45,628 bases of DNA from Dinoroseobacter sp034111085 (GCA_034111085.1 JAWUXZ010000050.1:1-45628), one strand, 5' to 3'. Numbered from the stretch's first letter, positions 16,864 to 26,059 are shown. The notes: generated from the letters alone by a model not told the origin. Numbers and translations: made by a program.

Positions 16864-18023
16864 TGAAGCGCGTGAGTATTTTTGGGGCGACTGGCTCCAT
16901 TGGCGAAAACACCGTTGATCTGCTGATGCGCGCGGCCCCCGGTACTTACGACGTCGTGGCGCTGACAGGCGGTCGCAACATCTCGCGGCTGGCTGAGCAG
17001 GCGATTGAATTGAATGCACAGATCGCGGTGACGGCGTTTGATGACTGCCTTGAGGACTTGCGCGCGGCCCTCGCAGGCACCGACATCGAGGTCGCGGCGG
17101 GCACGCGAGCTTTGTGCGATGCTGCAGATCGTCCCTGTGACTGGACCATGAGCGCGATTGTCGGCGCGGCAGGCCTTTACCCTGGTTTTGCAGCCCTACG
17201 CCAAGGCGGCACGCTTGCACTTGCCAACAAGGAATCGCTCGTGTGTGCGGGGCCTTTGTTGCTGGCCGAAGCCAAAGTGCATGACGCCCGAATCTTGCCC
17301 GTCGATAGCGAGCATTCCGCCGTGTTCCAGGCGCTTGCGGGCGAGGATATAGCGGCGGTCGAGCGGATTATTATCACTGCAAGTGGGGGCCCATTTCGCG
17401 ATTGGCCGCTTGAGGCGATTGCGAAGGCGACCCTTGCTGAGGCCGTTGCACATCCGAATTGGTCTATGGGCCAGCGGATCAGCATCGATTCGGCTTCAAT
17501 GTTTAACAAGGCGCTTGAACTCATTGAAACCCATGAGTTTTTTGGAATCGCTCCCAGCAAGATTGAAGCCGTTGTTCATCCTGAATCTTTGGTTCACGCG
17601 CTGGTGGGGTTTCGGGATGGCGCGCTGATGGCCCATATCGGCCCACCAGATATGCGTCACGCAATCGGCTACGCGCTGACATGGCCTGTGCGCGAGGATA
17701 TACCGGTTGCGCGCCTCGATCTTGCCGCCATCGGCCAGCTGAATTTCGCAGCACCCGATACAAAGCGCTTTCCGGCCCTTCGGCTGGCCCGCGAAGTGAT
17801 GGAGATCGGCGGACGGGCAGGGGCCGTGTTCAATGGTGCCAAAGAGGCGGCACTCGACTTGTTTATCGCAGGCGAGATCGGATTTCTCGACATGGCGCGC
17901 GTGGTTGAGCAGGCGCTTGAGGCCTGTGACGGCGCAGTTTCCCTGTCAAAGCCACTGATTGGCCTTGATTGCGTCACGCAAGCGGACCACATGGCTCGTA
18001 AGGCTGTGCGCGACGCGGCTTGA
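16863..18023 (+). CDS. dxr: 1-deoxy-D-xylulose 5-phosphate reductoisomerase
   Basis: A 386-residue MEP-pathway enzyme converting DXP to MEP with NADPH, upstream of the prenyl diphosphates used by UppS and MiaA. It has the N-terminal nucleotide motif GATGSIGENTVDLL, the metal/substrate motif VDSEHSAVFQ, and SIDSASMFNKALELIE. The ATG overlaps the cdsA stop by one base (TAATG). Full family length. Confidence 0.97.
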   Translation: MKRVSIFGATGSIGENTVDLLMRAAPGTYDVVALTGGRNISRLAEQAIELNAQIAVTAFDDCLEDLRAALAGTDIEVAAGTRALCDAADRPCDWTMSAIVGAAGLYPGFAALRQGGTLALANKESLVCAGPLLLAEAKVHDARILPVDSEHSAVFQALAGEDIAAVERIIITASGGPFRDWPLEAIAKATLAEAVAHPNWSMGQRISIDSASMFNKALELIETHEFFGIAPSKIEAVVHPESLVHALVGFRDGALMAHIGPPDMRHAIGYALTWPVREDIPVARLDLAAIGQLNFAAPDTKRFPALRLAREVMEIGGRAGAVFNGAKEAALDLFIAGEIGFLDMARVVEQALEACDGAVSLSKPLIGLDCVTQADHMARKAVRDAA

Positions 18024-18061
18024 GACCGTGACCGCCAAAGACAGAGCAGAGGACGCATTCC

Positions 18062-19411
18062 ATGGACATCGCTGGCTTAATTCCGTCATTCGGCGGATTT
18101 TTCTTTACGATTCTGGCCTTCGTGGTTGCCCTGTCGGTGATCGTGGCGGTCCATGAATATGGCCATTATATCGTCGGGCGCTGGTGCGGCATACATGCGG
18201 AGGTGTTTAGCCTCGGCTTCGGCCCGGTTCTGTTTAGGCGCACCGATAAGCGTGGCACGGTCTGGCAAGTCGCACTGCTTCCACTTGGCGGATACGTGAA
18301 GTTTATGGGTGACGCGGACGCAGCCTCTGGCAAAGACGGCGAAGGCATAAGCGAGATGACGGATGCCGACCGTGCGCGCACGATGCACGGCGCAGCACTC
18401 TGGAAACGCGCCGCAACGGTGGCTGCGGGCCCGATCTTCAACTTTATCATGTCGATAGCGATATTCGGCGCGGTTATATTTGCCCAAGGCACCGCGACAG
18501 AGCGTCCGACCGTGGGCGCATTGCTTAATCTGCCGACCCAAGGCGTCGAGCTGGAGGTTGGCGATGTGATCACCGCAGTTGAGGGCATCGAGACACCAGA
18601 TTTTGTGACCCTGAACCGCCTGCGCGATGTGATCCCGCCAGCCGAGACGCTGACTTATACTGTCGAGCGTGACGGTAATTTGCGCGAAGTGACAGGGCCA
18701 TATGTAATGCCTGCAGTTGCAGTGGGCATTCAGCCGCGCTCGGCCGCGATGGATATCGACATGCAGTCTGGCGATGTGGTCACCGCGATTGATGGGACCA
18801 CGATTTATTCGTTTGAGCAGTTACGCGCGGCCGTTACAGCTTCCGAGGGTCAAGCGCTGCTGTTGACAGTCTGGCGCGCGACGGCCGAAGGGGGCGAGAC
18901 GTTTGAATTGGCCCTCGCGCCGCGCCGAATGGATCTGCCACTGCCCGAGGGCGGGTTTGAGACGCGCTGGTTGCTTGGTGTGTCGGGCGGCATGTTTTTT
19001 GAGCCTGCCACTGTGACGCCAACGCCTTGGGCCGCCCTGAGCGCGGGGATCGATCAGACGTGGTTTATAGTGACCTCATCGCTGTCGGGCCTCTACCATA
19101 TGGTCACCGGTGCAATCTCGACCTGCAACATGTCCGGACCGATCGGAATCGCCGAAGTTTCCGGTGCGGCTGCCAGTCAAGGGATCGAGAGCTTTATATG
19201 GTTCATTGCAGTTCTATCCACAGCCGTAGGTCTGCTGAATTTGTTCCCAGTGCCGGTGCTTGATGGCGGCCATCTGGTGTTTCACGCCTATGAGGCCGTG
19301 ACTGGCAAGCCGCCCAGCGACTGGGCGTTGCGGGTCTTGATGACAACGGGCCTCGTGCTGATCTTGTCGTTGATGGTGTTTGCGCTGACCAACGACATCT
19401 TCTGCCCGTGA
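18062..19411 (+). CDS. rseP: site-2 intramembrane zinc metalloprotease RseP
   Basis: A 449-residue inner-membrane S2P protease. The zinc motif HEYGH is at residues 31-35 in the first helix. Two PDZ-like domains follow (about residues 130-290), and the third metal-ligand motif is in NLFPVPVLDGGH near residue 400. It cleaves membrane-anchored regulators such as anti-sigma factors and signal-peptide remnants. It sits 38 nt after dxr and directly before the bamA region, the usual arrangement. Confidence 0.96.
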   Translation: MDIAGLIPSFGGFFFTILAFVVALSVIVAVHEYGHYIVGRWCGIHAEVFSLGFGPVLFRRTDKRGTVWQVALLPLGGYVKFMGDADAASGKDGEGISEMTDADRARTMHGAALWKRAATVAAGPIFNFIMSIAIFGAVIFAQGTATERPTVGALLNLPTQGVELEVGDVITAVEGIETPDFVTLNRLRDVIPPAETLTYTVERDGNLREVTGPYVMPAVAVGIQPRSAAMDIDMQSGDVVTAIDGTTIYSFEQLRAAVTASEGQALLLTVWRATAEGGETFELALAPRRMDLPLPEGGFETRWLLGVSGGMFFEPATVTPTPWAALSAGIDQTWFIVTSSLSGLYHMVTGAISTCNMSGPIGIAEVSGAAASQGIESFIWFIAVLSTAVGLLNLFPVPVLDGGHLVFHAYEAVTGKPPSDWALRVLMTTGLVLILSLMVFALTNDIFCP

Positions 19412-19547
19412 AGCGCGGCTAGCTTAGGATTTGACGGGTTTTACGTCGTTCTGCCTAAGATTGCCGCGAATCTCGCCCAAATCGCGCCACATTCGCGGGC
19501 GATAAACGTATCTGACAGCAAGAAACAGATACGAAGGATTGCGTGAT

Positions 19548-19688
19548 ATGCAACTTGTACAACACAGCATCATCGGCATTCAGGCCCTCGCACGCTTCTA
19601 CGGCGACAGTGTTTTGGTCGTCGCCTTGATCATCGCAGCAATTTCTGGCGCAATTTCGCTTGCGACCTTCCTGACTGCGACCCTCTGA
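19548..19688 (+). CDS. small membrane protein, 46 residues
   Basis: ATG 19548 to TGA 19686-19688 encodes a 46-residue protein: MQLVQHSIIGIQALARFYGD followed by a single strongly hydrophobic helix (about residues 22-44) rich in Val, Ile and Ala. AAGGA lies about 10 nt before the ATG. It occupies the rseP-bamA gap in the same direction. I know no family for it. The good ribosome binding site and clean helix support a real gene; a role in envelope stress or BAM function is only a guess from position. Confidence 0.55.
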   Translation: MQLVQHSIIGIQALARFYGDSVLVVALIIAAISGAISLATFLTATL

Positions 19689-19741
19689 CAACACATCTTG
19701 TTGCGGAATGAGTTTTCCACAGCCCAACCCCTTGTTCGATT

Positions 19742-19770
19742 TTGACAAGTTTCCCCTGCCGGGGTAGGAC
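19742..19770 (+). promoter_or_regulatory. candidate sigma-70 promoter for bamA
   Basis: TTGACA (19742-19747), a 17-nt spacer, then TAGGAC (19765-19770), 33 nt before the bamA ATG. The -35 box is perfect and the -10 box is weak. CCCCTGCCGGGG in the spacer is a small inverted repeat. Confidence 0.35.
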
Positions 19771-19803
19771 AGCACCAACAGGCAGATCACGGGACAAGTC
19801 AAA

Positions 19804-22077
19804 ATGAGCGGTCGTGTAAAACACATAACGAAACTAGCGCGCGAAACCTCGCGGGTTGCCCTTGTGGTGGGCCTTTTGGCAGCGACGCCAATCGTCTATC
19901 TGGCGGCACCGGCCTTCGCGCAAGAGTTCCGGTTTAATCAAGTCACCGTCACCGGTAACCAGAGGGTCGACACGCCTAGTGTTGTGGCCTTCGCGGGGAT
20001 CGAACGTGGGCAGACAGTCAGTGCTGGAGCGCTGAATGAAGCCTACCAACGCATTGTGAATTCAGGGCTTTTCGAGTCGGTCGAGATCACGCCGCGTGGC
20101 AATACCTTGCAAATTGCCGTGCAAGAATGGCCCACGATTAATCGCATCAATATTGAAGGCAATCGCCGCATTGATGACGAGGATTTAACCCCAACTCTCA
20201 GCTCTCAAACCCGCCGCGTCTATAATCCAGCCCAAGCAGAAGCCGATGCAGAATCTATTGCTGAGGCTTATGGTCTGCGCGGTCGTCTTGCGGCTACAGT
20301 AGAGCCTCGCATCATTCGCCGCAGCGATAATCGCGTCGATTTGGTGTTCGAAGTAACTGAGGGGCGTGTTGTAGAAATCCAACGCATCAGTTTTATAGGC
20401 AATCAGAATTTTTCCGAGCGTCGGCTGCGTAATGCACTGCAAACCTCGCAAGCAGGAATACTGCGTACCTTCATTCAATCCGATACATTCGTCGAAGAAC
20501 GCATCGCGTTTGACCGTCAAGTATTGACGTCATTCTACAACTCGCGCGGCTATGTGGATTTCGAAGTGCTCTCGGTCAGCTCGCAACTGGCACGTCAGCG
20601 CAATGGGGTATTTTTGACGTTCAACGTGCGCGAGGGCCAGTCGTTTGATGTGGGCGCTGTTAGTGCTTCAACCACGTTGAGCGCAGTAGACGCCGCCGAT
20701 TTTGAGGCCGCGTTGCGGATTAAGCCGGGTGAGACTTGGTCACCTGCGCTAATCGAGAACAACATTGCCCGTCTCGAGCGCTTGGCAATTGAAAAGCAGC
20801 TCAATTTCGTCCGCGTGGTCCCGCAAGTGACACGTAACGATGCGGATGGCACGCTCGATGTGAACTTCCTGCTGGAGCGTGGTCCGCGCGTCTTTATCGA
20901 ACGCATTGATATCGAAGGCAATTCTACGACGCTTGACCGTGTAATCCGCCGCCAGTTCAACGCAGTTGAAGGCGATCCGTTTAACCCGCGCGAAATTCGC
21001 CAAGCGGCAGAGCGTATTCGCGCGCTCGGGTTCTTCTCAGATTCCCAGGTGAATAGCCGTCAGGGCAGTGGTGAAGGTCGCGTTATCGTCGATGTCGATG
21101 TCGAAGAAGCCCCCACCGGGTCGCTTTCTTTTGGCGGCACCTATTCTGTTCAAGATGGTATTGGTCTGGCGATCAACCTGTCTGAGCGCAATTTCCTCGG
21201 GCGTGGTCAGTTTGTTAGCTTTAGCTATGCAGGTGGGACCGATAATCGCAACACATCAGTAAGCTTCGCTGAACCGGCTTTTCTTGACCGCAATATGCGC
21301 CTCTCTTTTGACGCCAGCTTCTCGACGTCCAACAACGATACTGGATCTTTCGATACCGAAATCGCTACAATCGGAATGGGGCTTGAGTTTCCTGTAAGCG
21401 AGAATGGCCGACTTGGCATTAATGCCAGCCTTGGCCGCACCAAGCTTTTCGATACCGGATCCGCTTCGCCTATTATTAGGCGTGAAACGGGCGAGCGCGA
21501 TACCCATTCCATCGGCTATACATATAGCTTCGACAGCCGTCGTTCGGGCCTTGATCCAAACACAGGGGTTTTGCTGCGCTTTGGTCAAGAGGTTTCGGGC
21601 GTTGGTACGACCAATCAGATTTTGCGCACAACTGCGCTTGCCTCGGCTGAGACAAAGGTATTCCGCGAAGATGTGACTTTGCGATTGGACCTTGAGGGCG
21701 GCATGTTGACCCCTATTGGGGGGGCTACAACACGGATCACGGATCGATTCATTCCCGACAACCGCACTTTGCGAGGGTTTCAGGGCAGCGGAGTGGGTCC
21801 GCGCGACAACGCTGCCACAAATTCGGATGCGTTGGGTGGTAACTATTTTGCGGTCGCGCGCCTTGAAAGTCAGTTCCCGCTTGGGTTGCCTGATGAATAC
21901 AACATCTTAGGTGGGTTGTTTATGGATGTGGGGTCCGTTTGGGGCCTGCAAGACACCGCCGGAACTGGTGTTGTCGATGATAGCGCCCATTTGCGCGCCA
22001 CGCTTGGCTTCGCGGTCTACTGGACCACGGGTCTTGGCCCTTTGCGTTGCAAATTAACGACCCCGCTGCGCGCCTAA
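19804..22077 (+). CDS. bamA: outer membrane assembly factor BamA, last strand cut off by in-frame TAA
   Basis: Omp85-family core of the BAM complex. Signal peptide ending at APAFAQ, five POTRA domains (about residues 40-430; FRFNQVTVTGNQRVD, INRINIEGNRRIDDE, IQRISFIGNQNF), then the 16-strand barrel with the conserved VRGF-type motif as LRGFQGSG. The frame stops at TAA 22075-22077 after PLRA (757 residues). The same frame continues with TYDRTSAFDLTISTQF and TAG, a classic C-terminal beta-signal ending in Phe. Just before the stop the conserved GPLRFNFT reads GPLRCKLT. As written the product lacks strand 16 and should not function, although BamA is essential. Confidence 0.94.
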   Translation: MSGRVKHITKLARETSRVALVVGLLAATPIVYLAAPAFAQEFRFNQVTVTGNQRVDTPSVVAFAGIERGQTVSAGALNEAYQRIVNSGLFESVEITPRGNTLQIAVQEWPTINRINIEGNRRIDDEDLTPTLSSQTRRVYNPAQAEADAESIAEAYGLRGRLAATVEPRIIRRSDNRVDLVFEVTEGRVVEIQRISFIGNQNFSERRLRNALQTSQAGILRTFIQSDTFVEERIAFDRQVLTSFYNSRGYVDFEVLSVSSQLARQRNGVFLTFNVREGQSFDVGAVSASTTLSAVDAADFEAALRIKPGETWSPALIENNIARLERLAIEKQLNFVRVVPQVTRNDADGTLDVNFLLERGPRVFIERIDIEGNSTTLDRVIRRQFNAVEGDPFNPREIRQAAERIRALGFFSDSQVNSRQGSGEGRVIVDVDVEEAPTGSLSFGGTYSVQDGIGLAINLSERNFLGRGQFVSFSYAGGTDNRNTSVSFAEPAFLDRNMRLSFDASFSTSNNDTGSFDTEIATIGMGLEFPVSENGRLGINASLGRTKLFDTGSASPIIRRETGERDTHSIGYTYSFDSRRSGLDPNTGVLLRFGQEVSGVGTTNQILRTTALASAETKVFREDVTLRLDLEGGMLTPIGGATTRITDRFIPDNRTLRGFQGSGVGPRDNAATNSDALGGNYFAVARLESQFPLGLPDEYNILGGLFMDVGSVWGLQDTAGTGVVDDSAHLRATLGFAVYWTTGLGPLRCKLTTPLRA

Positions 22078-22128
22078 ACCTATGACCGCACGTCTGCATT
22101 CGACCTGACCATTTCAACGCAATTCTAG
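22078..22128 (+). pseudogene. bamA: in-frame C-terminal beta-signal of bamA after the TAA
   Basis: Sixteen codons TYDRTSAFDLTISTQF plus TAG (22126-22128) directly follow the TAA in frame. The aromatic pattern and terminal Phe are the recognition signal of BamA barrels. skp starts 3 nt later, the usual tight spacing, which marks TAG 22126 as the original gene end. Confidence 0.85.
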
Positions 22129-22131
22129 ACC

Positions 22132-22764
22132 ATGAGGCGCGTTCGCCGATCTCTCATTCGCCTCACACTTTGTGTTTGTGTGGGGCTCGGGGGGGCTGTG
22201 CTTCCGGTTGTGTCGGTCGCGCAACAGACGTCTTCGGCACCTGGTTTTTTGGTCATTGATCAAGAGCGCCTTTATAACGGGTCGGCTTTTGGGCAGCGTG
22301 TCGTTGAAACGTTGCTCGCCGAATCCCAAGCGCTCGCAGAAGAGAACCGTCGCATTGAAGATGCTTTGGTCGCCGAAGAGCTATCAATAACCGATCAGCG
22401 GCCAACGATCTCGACTGAGGACTTCCGCGCACTTGCTGATGATTTCGACGAGCGTGTTACGGCCATCCGCGCGGCCCAAGATCGCAAGGTTCGTAGCCTG
22501 ATGTCCCGCAACGAAGAAGAGCGTCTTCGCTTCCTGAATGCCGCCGTTCCTGTATTGGGGACGATCATGCAAGACCTTGGCGCAGCTGCCCTTTTCGATC
22601 GTCGCGCGGTTTTCTTGTCAGACGAGCGGATTGATATAACCGATGAGGCCATTGCCGCGATTGACGAGGCGTTGGGGACCGGAGAAGAACGGACGATTGA
22701 AACCGTACCGGCCCCTGAGCCACAGCCATCTGAGGTCGAGACCACGCCTGACGTGCGCGAGTAG
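22132..22764 (+). CDS. skp: Skp/OmpH-family periplasmic chaperone
   Basis: A 210-residue exported protein. Signal peptide with the hydrophobic core LTLCVCVGLGGAVLPVVSVAQ, then the OmpH start FLVIDQERLYNGSAFGQR and a long charged helical region (about residues 60-140) that forms the coiled-coil tentacles. The acidic C-terminal tail (EPQPSEVETTPD) is variable in alphaproteobacteria. It holds unfolded outer membrane proteins for BamA. It has a poor ribosome binding site of its own and starts 3 nt after the original bamA stop, so it probably depends on translational coupling. Confidence 0.88.
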   Translation: MRRVRRSLIRLTLCVCVGLGGAVLPVVSVAQQTSSAPGFLVIDQERLYNGSAFGQRVVETLLAESQALAEENRRIEDALVAEELSITDQRPTISTEDFRALADDFDERVTAIRAAQDRKVRSLMSRNEEERLRFLNAAVPVLGTIMQDLGAAALFDRRAVFLSDERIDITDEAIAAIDEALGTGEERTIETVPAPEPQPSEVETTPDVRE

Positions 22765-22832
22765 CGACCTTGTCTCGCCCTGCAGGGCTTGGTAGCCACA
22801 AGGCCACCCTAATGGCTGCCGGAGCATTCTCG

Positions 22833-23303
22833 ATGACCATCCCCACAACCGCCGATATCGACCTGATCCAGAGGATCATCCCGCACCGCTATCCGTTTTT
22901 GTTGGTCGACAAAGTCCGCGATATCGAGCCGCATAAATCTGCCGTCGGCATCAAGAACGTCACCTTCAACGAGCCGCATTTTCAAGGCCATTTTCCCGGC
23001 GCACCCATCATGCCCGGCGTGACAATTATCGAGGCGATGGCGCAGACCGCAGCCGTGATGGTCGGAGTTTCCATGGAGATGGCCGATAAGAACCTGCTGG
23101 TCTATTTAATGGCCATCGACGGAGCAAAATTCCGCCGTAAGGTCGTGCCCGGAGACGTTCTTGAAATGAAGATTGATGTGACGCGCGGTAAGCCCGGTGG
23201 CAAAGTCTGGAAATTCCATGGAACGGGTACGGTGGACGGCGAATTGGCGTGCGAATGCGACTTCACGGCGATGATGGATATGCCAAAGAACGGCGCTGCA
23301 TGA
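22833..23303 (+). CDS. fabZ: 3-hydroxyacyl-ACP dehydratase FabZ
   Basis: A 156-residue hot-dog-fold dehydratase of fatty acid synthesis. Catalytic His lies in HFPGAPIMPGV and the catalytic Glu in IIEAMAQ. ATG 22833 (MTIPTTAD) is chosen because GGAG precedes it by about 10 nt and homologues start there; in-frame starts at 22770 and 22812 would add odd residues. It overlaps lpxA by 4 nt (ATGA). Confidence 0.95.
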   Translation: MTIPTTADIDLIQRIIPHRYPFLLVDKVRDIEPHKSAVGIKNVTFNEPHFQGHFPGAPIMPGVTIIEAMAQTAAVMVGVSMEMADKNLLVYLMAIDGAKFRRKVVPGDVLEMKIDVTRGKPGGKVWKFHGTGTVDGELACECDFTAMMDMPKNGAA

Positions 23304-24097
23304 GCATTTCGCCCACCGCGCGCATCCATCCAAGCGCTGTAATCGAAACGGGTGCTGTGATCGCGGATGATTGCATCGTGGGCCCTTTTTGTGTTGTCGG
23401 CGCCGAGGTTACGCTTGGGCGTGCGGTCGAGCTACGCAGCCATGTTGTTGTGACGGGCTGGACCCAGATCGGCGAGCAGACTGAGATTTTCCCATTCTCC
23501 AGCATTGGTGAGATCCCGCAGGATTTGAAGTTCAACGGGGAACGCACACAGCTGACTATCGGTAAGCGCAACCGGATCCGTGAGCATGTGACGATGAACA
23601 CCGGCACTCAAGGTGGCGGTGGCGTAACGCGTGTGGGCGACGATGGGCTGTTCATGGCTGGCTGCCATATTGCCCATGATGCACAGGTCGGAAACAACGC
23701 GATTGTGGTTAACAGTGCGGCTGTTGCGGGACACTGCATCATTGAAGACAACGTGCTGATCGGTGGTCTGTCTGGCATCCATCAATTTGTGCGCATTGGG
23801 CGCGGCGCGATTATTGGCGCGGTCACCATGGTCGCGAATGATGTCATCCCCTACGGGTTGGTGCAGGCCGAACGCGGCACACTTGACGGTCTTAACCTTG
23901 TTGGGCTGAAGCGACGCGGTGTGGATCGGTCGGACATTACGGCATTGCGTGCAGCCTATCAGGCGTTGGCACAGGGCGAAGGCACGTTTCTTGAGCGTGC
24001 TCGACGTCTCGATGGTGAGACCGAAAGCGACTATGTGCGCGAGATCACACAGTTCATTCTTGCGGGCTCTGACCGCAATTTCCTGACGCCGAGCTGA
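23300..24097 (+). CDS. lpxA: UDP-N-acetylglucosamine O-acyltransferase
   Basis: A 265-residue left-handed beta-helix acyltransferase, first step of lipid A synthesis. Hexapeptide repeats run from residue 5 to about 190 (ARIHPSAVIETGAVIADD and similar). The catalytic His is in HIAHDAQVG. The C-terminal helical part is normal. The start codon overlaps the fabZ stop. Confidence 0.96.
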   Translation: MSISPTARIHPSAVIETGAVIADDCIVGPFCVVGAEVTLGRAVELRSHVVVTGWTQIGEQTEIFPFSSIGEIPQDLKFNGERTQLTIGKRNRIREHVTMNTGTQGGGGVTRVGDDGLFMAGCHIAHDAQVGNNAIVVNSAAVAGHCIIEDNVLIGGLSGIHQFVRIGRGAIIGAVTMVANDVIPYGLVQAERGTLDGLNLVGLKRRGVDRSDITALRAAYQALAQGEGTFLERARRLDGETESDYVREITQFILAGSDRNFLTPS

Positions 24098-24101
24098 AGG
24101 G

Positions 24102-24899
24102 ATGCGCCTTGCGGTGATCGTCGGGGATGGCTTGTTGCCCAAACTGGTTCTTGATGCGACCGGAGCCAGGGCCGTGACGCTGCACGGCGTTACTCAACAA
24201 GCTGTTCAGTATTCGGATATTGAAGCGCGTTTTGAACAACTTGGCGGTCTATTTTCATCCTTGCGCTTGGCAGAAGTGACGGATGTCTGCTTTGCAGGCG
24301 CGATGGGGCGTCCTGCGCTTGATCCGAACCTTTTTGATTCTGAGACACTTGCCCTATTGCCGCGCTTGATGCCGCTACTCGGTCAAGGCGACGACGCATT
24401 GTTGCGCGGTGTGATCGAAGTGTTTGAAGAGGCTGGATTTGCGGTGCGCGCTCCCCATGAGGTGGTCCCGGGTCTTCTGGCGCAATTCGGCGTCTTGACC
24501 CAAGCGCAGCCAAGCGCGCAGGATATCGAGGATGCAGCACGCGGACAGGCCGTTCTCGAGGTTTTGTCGCCACTGGATGTGGGGCAGGGCTGTGTCACCT
24601 GCGCCAGGCAAGTGCTTGGCATTGAAACGCTTTACGGCACGGATGCGTTGCTCGCGGGTGTGGGGCTTTTGCGGTCCTCTCGGCAACCCTCTAGCGGTGG
24701 CGTCTTCATTAAGCGTGCTAAAAACGGGCAAGATCTGCGCGTGGATCTGCCGACGATTGGTCCTGATACAGTTGAGGCTGTCCTCGCTGCAGGCTTGTCG
24801 GGGATGCATTTGCAGGCTGGTAGAGTTCAAATACTCGACCGCAAAACCGTGTTGACGTGCGCGGACGAGGCCGGATTGGTCATATGGTCCAGCCCCTAG
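24102..24899 (+). CDS. lpxI: UDP-2,3-diacylglucosamine pyrophosphatase LpxI
   Basis: A 265-residue LpxI (formerly DUF1009), which replaces LpxH in alphaproteobacteria and yields lipid X. Features: AVIVGDGLLPKLV at the start, and the C-terminal domain with GVFIKRAKNGQDLRVDLPTIGPDT (split GVFIKRAKNGQD and VDLPTIGPDT) and LAAGLSGMHLQAG. It follows lpxA after 4 nt and its end overlaps the lpxB start by 16 nt. Confidence 0.93.
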   Translation: MRLAVIVGDGLLPKLVLDATGARAVTLHGVTQQAVQYSDIEARFEQLGGLFSSLRLAEVTDVCFAGAMGRPALDPNLFDSETLALLPRLMPLLGQGDDALLRGVIEVFEEAGFAVRAPHEVVPGLLAQFGVLTQAQPSAQDIEDAARGQAVLEVLSPLDVGQGCVTCARQVLGIETLYGTDALLAGVGLLRSSRQPSSGGVFIKRAKNGQDLRVDLPTIGPDTVEAVLAAGLSGMHLQAGRVQILDRKTVLTCADEAGLVIWSSP

Positions 24900-26059
24900 C
24901 CTTCTTTGTGATCGCGGGCGAGCCGTCTGGCGACGCATTGGGAGCTGCGCTGATGGCGGGATTGAAGACCCGTGTTCCAGATGCGCGCTTTACTGGCGTT
25001 GGCGGACCGTTGATGCAGGCCGAGGGGCTGACGAGCCTGTTTGGGATGCATGAGTTATCGATCATGGGCATCGCGGAAGTCTTGCCGAAATTGCCGGGAT
25101 TACTCGCACGCATTCGTGATACCGCAGCGCAGGTCATCGCAACCAAGCCGGACGTACTGATCACCATCGATAGCCCTGATTTTTGCCTGCGCGTGGCCCG
25201 AAAAGTGCGCGCCTCCAATCCTGTACAGCGTGTTGTGCATTATGTAGCTCCTTCTGTCTGGGCTTGGCGACCTGAGCGCGCTGCAAAGATGGCTCCCACA
25301 GTCGATCAAGTTTTATGCCTTCTTCCGTTTGAACCCCCGTTTATGGAAGACGCCGGGATGCGCGCTGATTTTGTTGGCCATCCTGTCGCGGGCGAAGATA
25401 TGCCAATATATGATGATGTGTCGGCTTTTCGATCACGTCACAGCATTGATTCCGAAACGAAAATTGTTCTTGCGCTGCCCGGATCGCGGCGTGGGGAAGT
25501 TGACAGGCTTGCTTCTGTTTTCGGCTCGGCCCTTAAAACTTACTGTGCTGCATTCCCAAAAACCAAGATCGTTGTTCCTACCGTAGCCCCGCTCGCGGAT
25601 CGGGTCTGTGAGTTGACCCAAAGCTGGCCGGGATCACCACTTATTCTGTCTCCGGGTGCGGATGTGGCGGACTTCAAGGCCGAGAAGACCTCCGCCTTTG
25701 CGGCCGCTGATCTTGCGCTTGCGGCCTCAGGAACGGTCTCGCTTGAGTTGGCTGCCAGCGACACGCCGATGGTGATTGCCTATGATATGAACTGGATCAG
25801 CCGCAGGATCATTGCGTCAAAGTTGCTGATCGATACTGTCACGCTGGTTAATTTGGTGAGTGAAACGCGCACCGTGCCGGAACTTTTGGGCAAGGCCTGC
25901 ACGCCGGAGGCAATCGCAGAAAAACTGACCGAAATCACGCTCAATCCGGAAGCGCAACGCGCTGCCATGCAACTGACGATGGAACGACTTGGGCGCGGCG
26001 GACTTGCACCGGGCTTGCGGGCCGCAGATGCAGTTCTAGACGGATTATCAAACGGTTAG
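24884..26059 (+). CDS. lpxB: lipid-A-disaccharide synthase
   Basis: A 391-residue GT19 glycosyltransferase that condenses lipid X with UDP-diacylglucosamine. Motifs: IAGEPSGDALGAALM at the N-terminus, SPDFCLRVARK, HYVAPSVWAWRPERA and AASGTVSLELA. ATG 24884 (MVQPLAFF) is chosen over upstream in-frame codons because the family motif starts a few residues in. It is the last gene of the envelope cluster and overlaps the convergent cytochrome gene by 4 nt. Confidence 0.95.
   Translation: MVQPLAFFVIAGEPSGDALGAALMAGLKTRVPDARFTGVGGPLMQAEGLTSLFGMHELSIMGIAEVLPKLPGLLARIRDTAAQVIATKPDVLITIDSPDFCLRVARKVRASNPVQRVVHYVAPSVWAWRPERAAKMAPTVDQVLCLLPFEPPFMEDAGMRADFVGHPVAGEDMPIYDDVSAFRSRHSIDSETKIVLALPGSRRGEVDRLASVFGSALKTYCAAFPKTKIVVPTVAPLADRVCELTQSWPGSPLILSPGADVADFKAEKTSAFAAADLALAASGTVSLELAASDTPMVIAYDMNWISRRIIASKLLIDTVTLVNLVSETRTVPELLGKACTPEAIAEKLTEITLNPEAQRAAMQLTMERLGRGGLAPGLRAADAVLDGLSNG

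Noticed and set aside
15317..22128. Global reassignment of TAA to Glu in this genome
   Set aside because: Clear natural ends at TAA in rpsI, pyrH, recG, cdsA, hisI and others show TAA works as a stop here.
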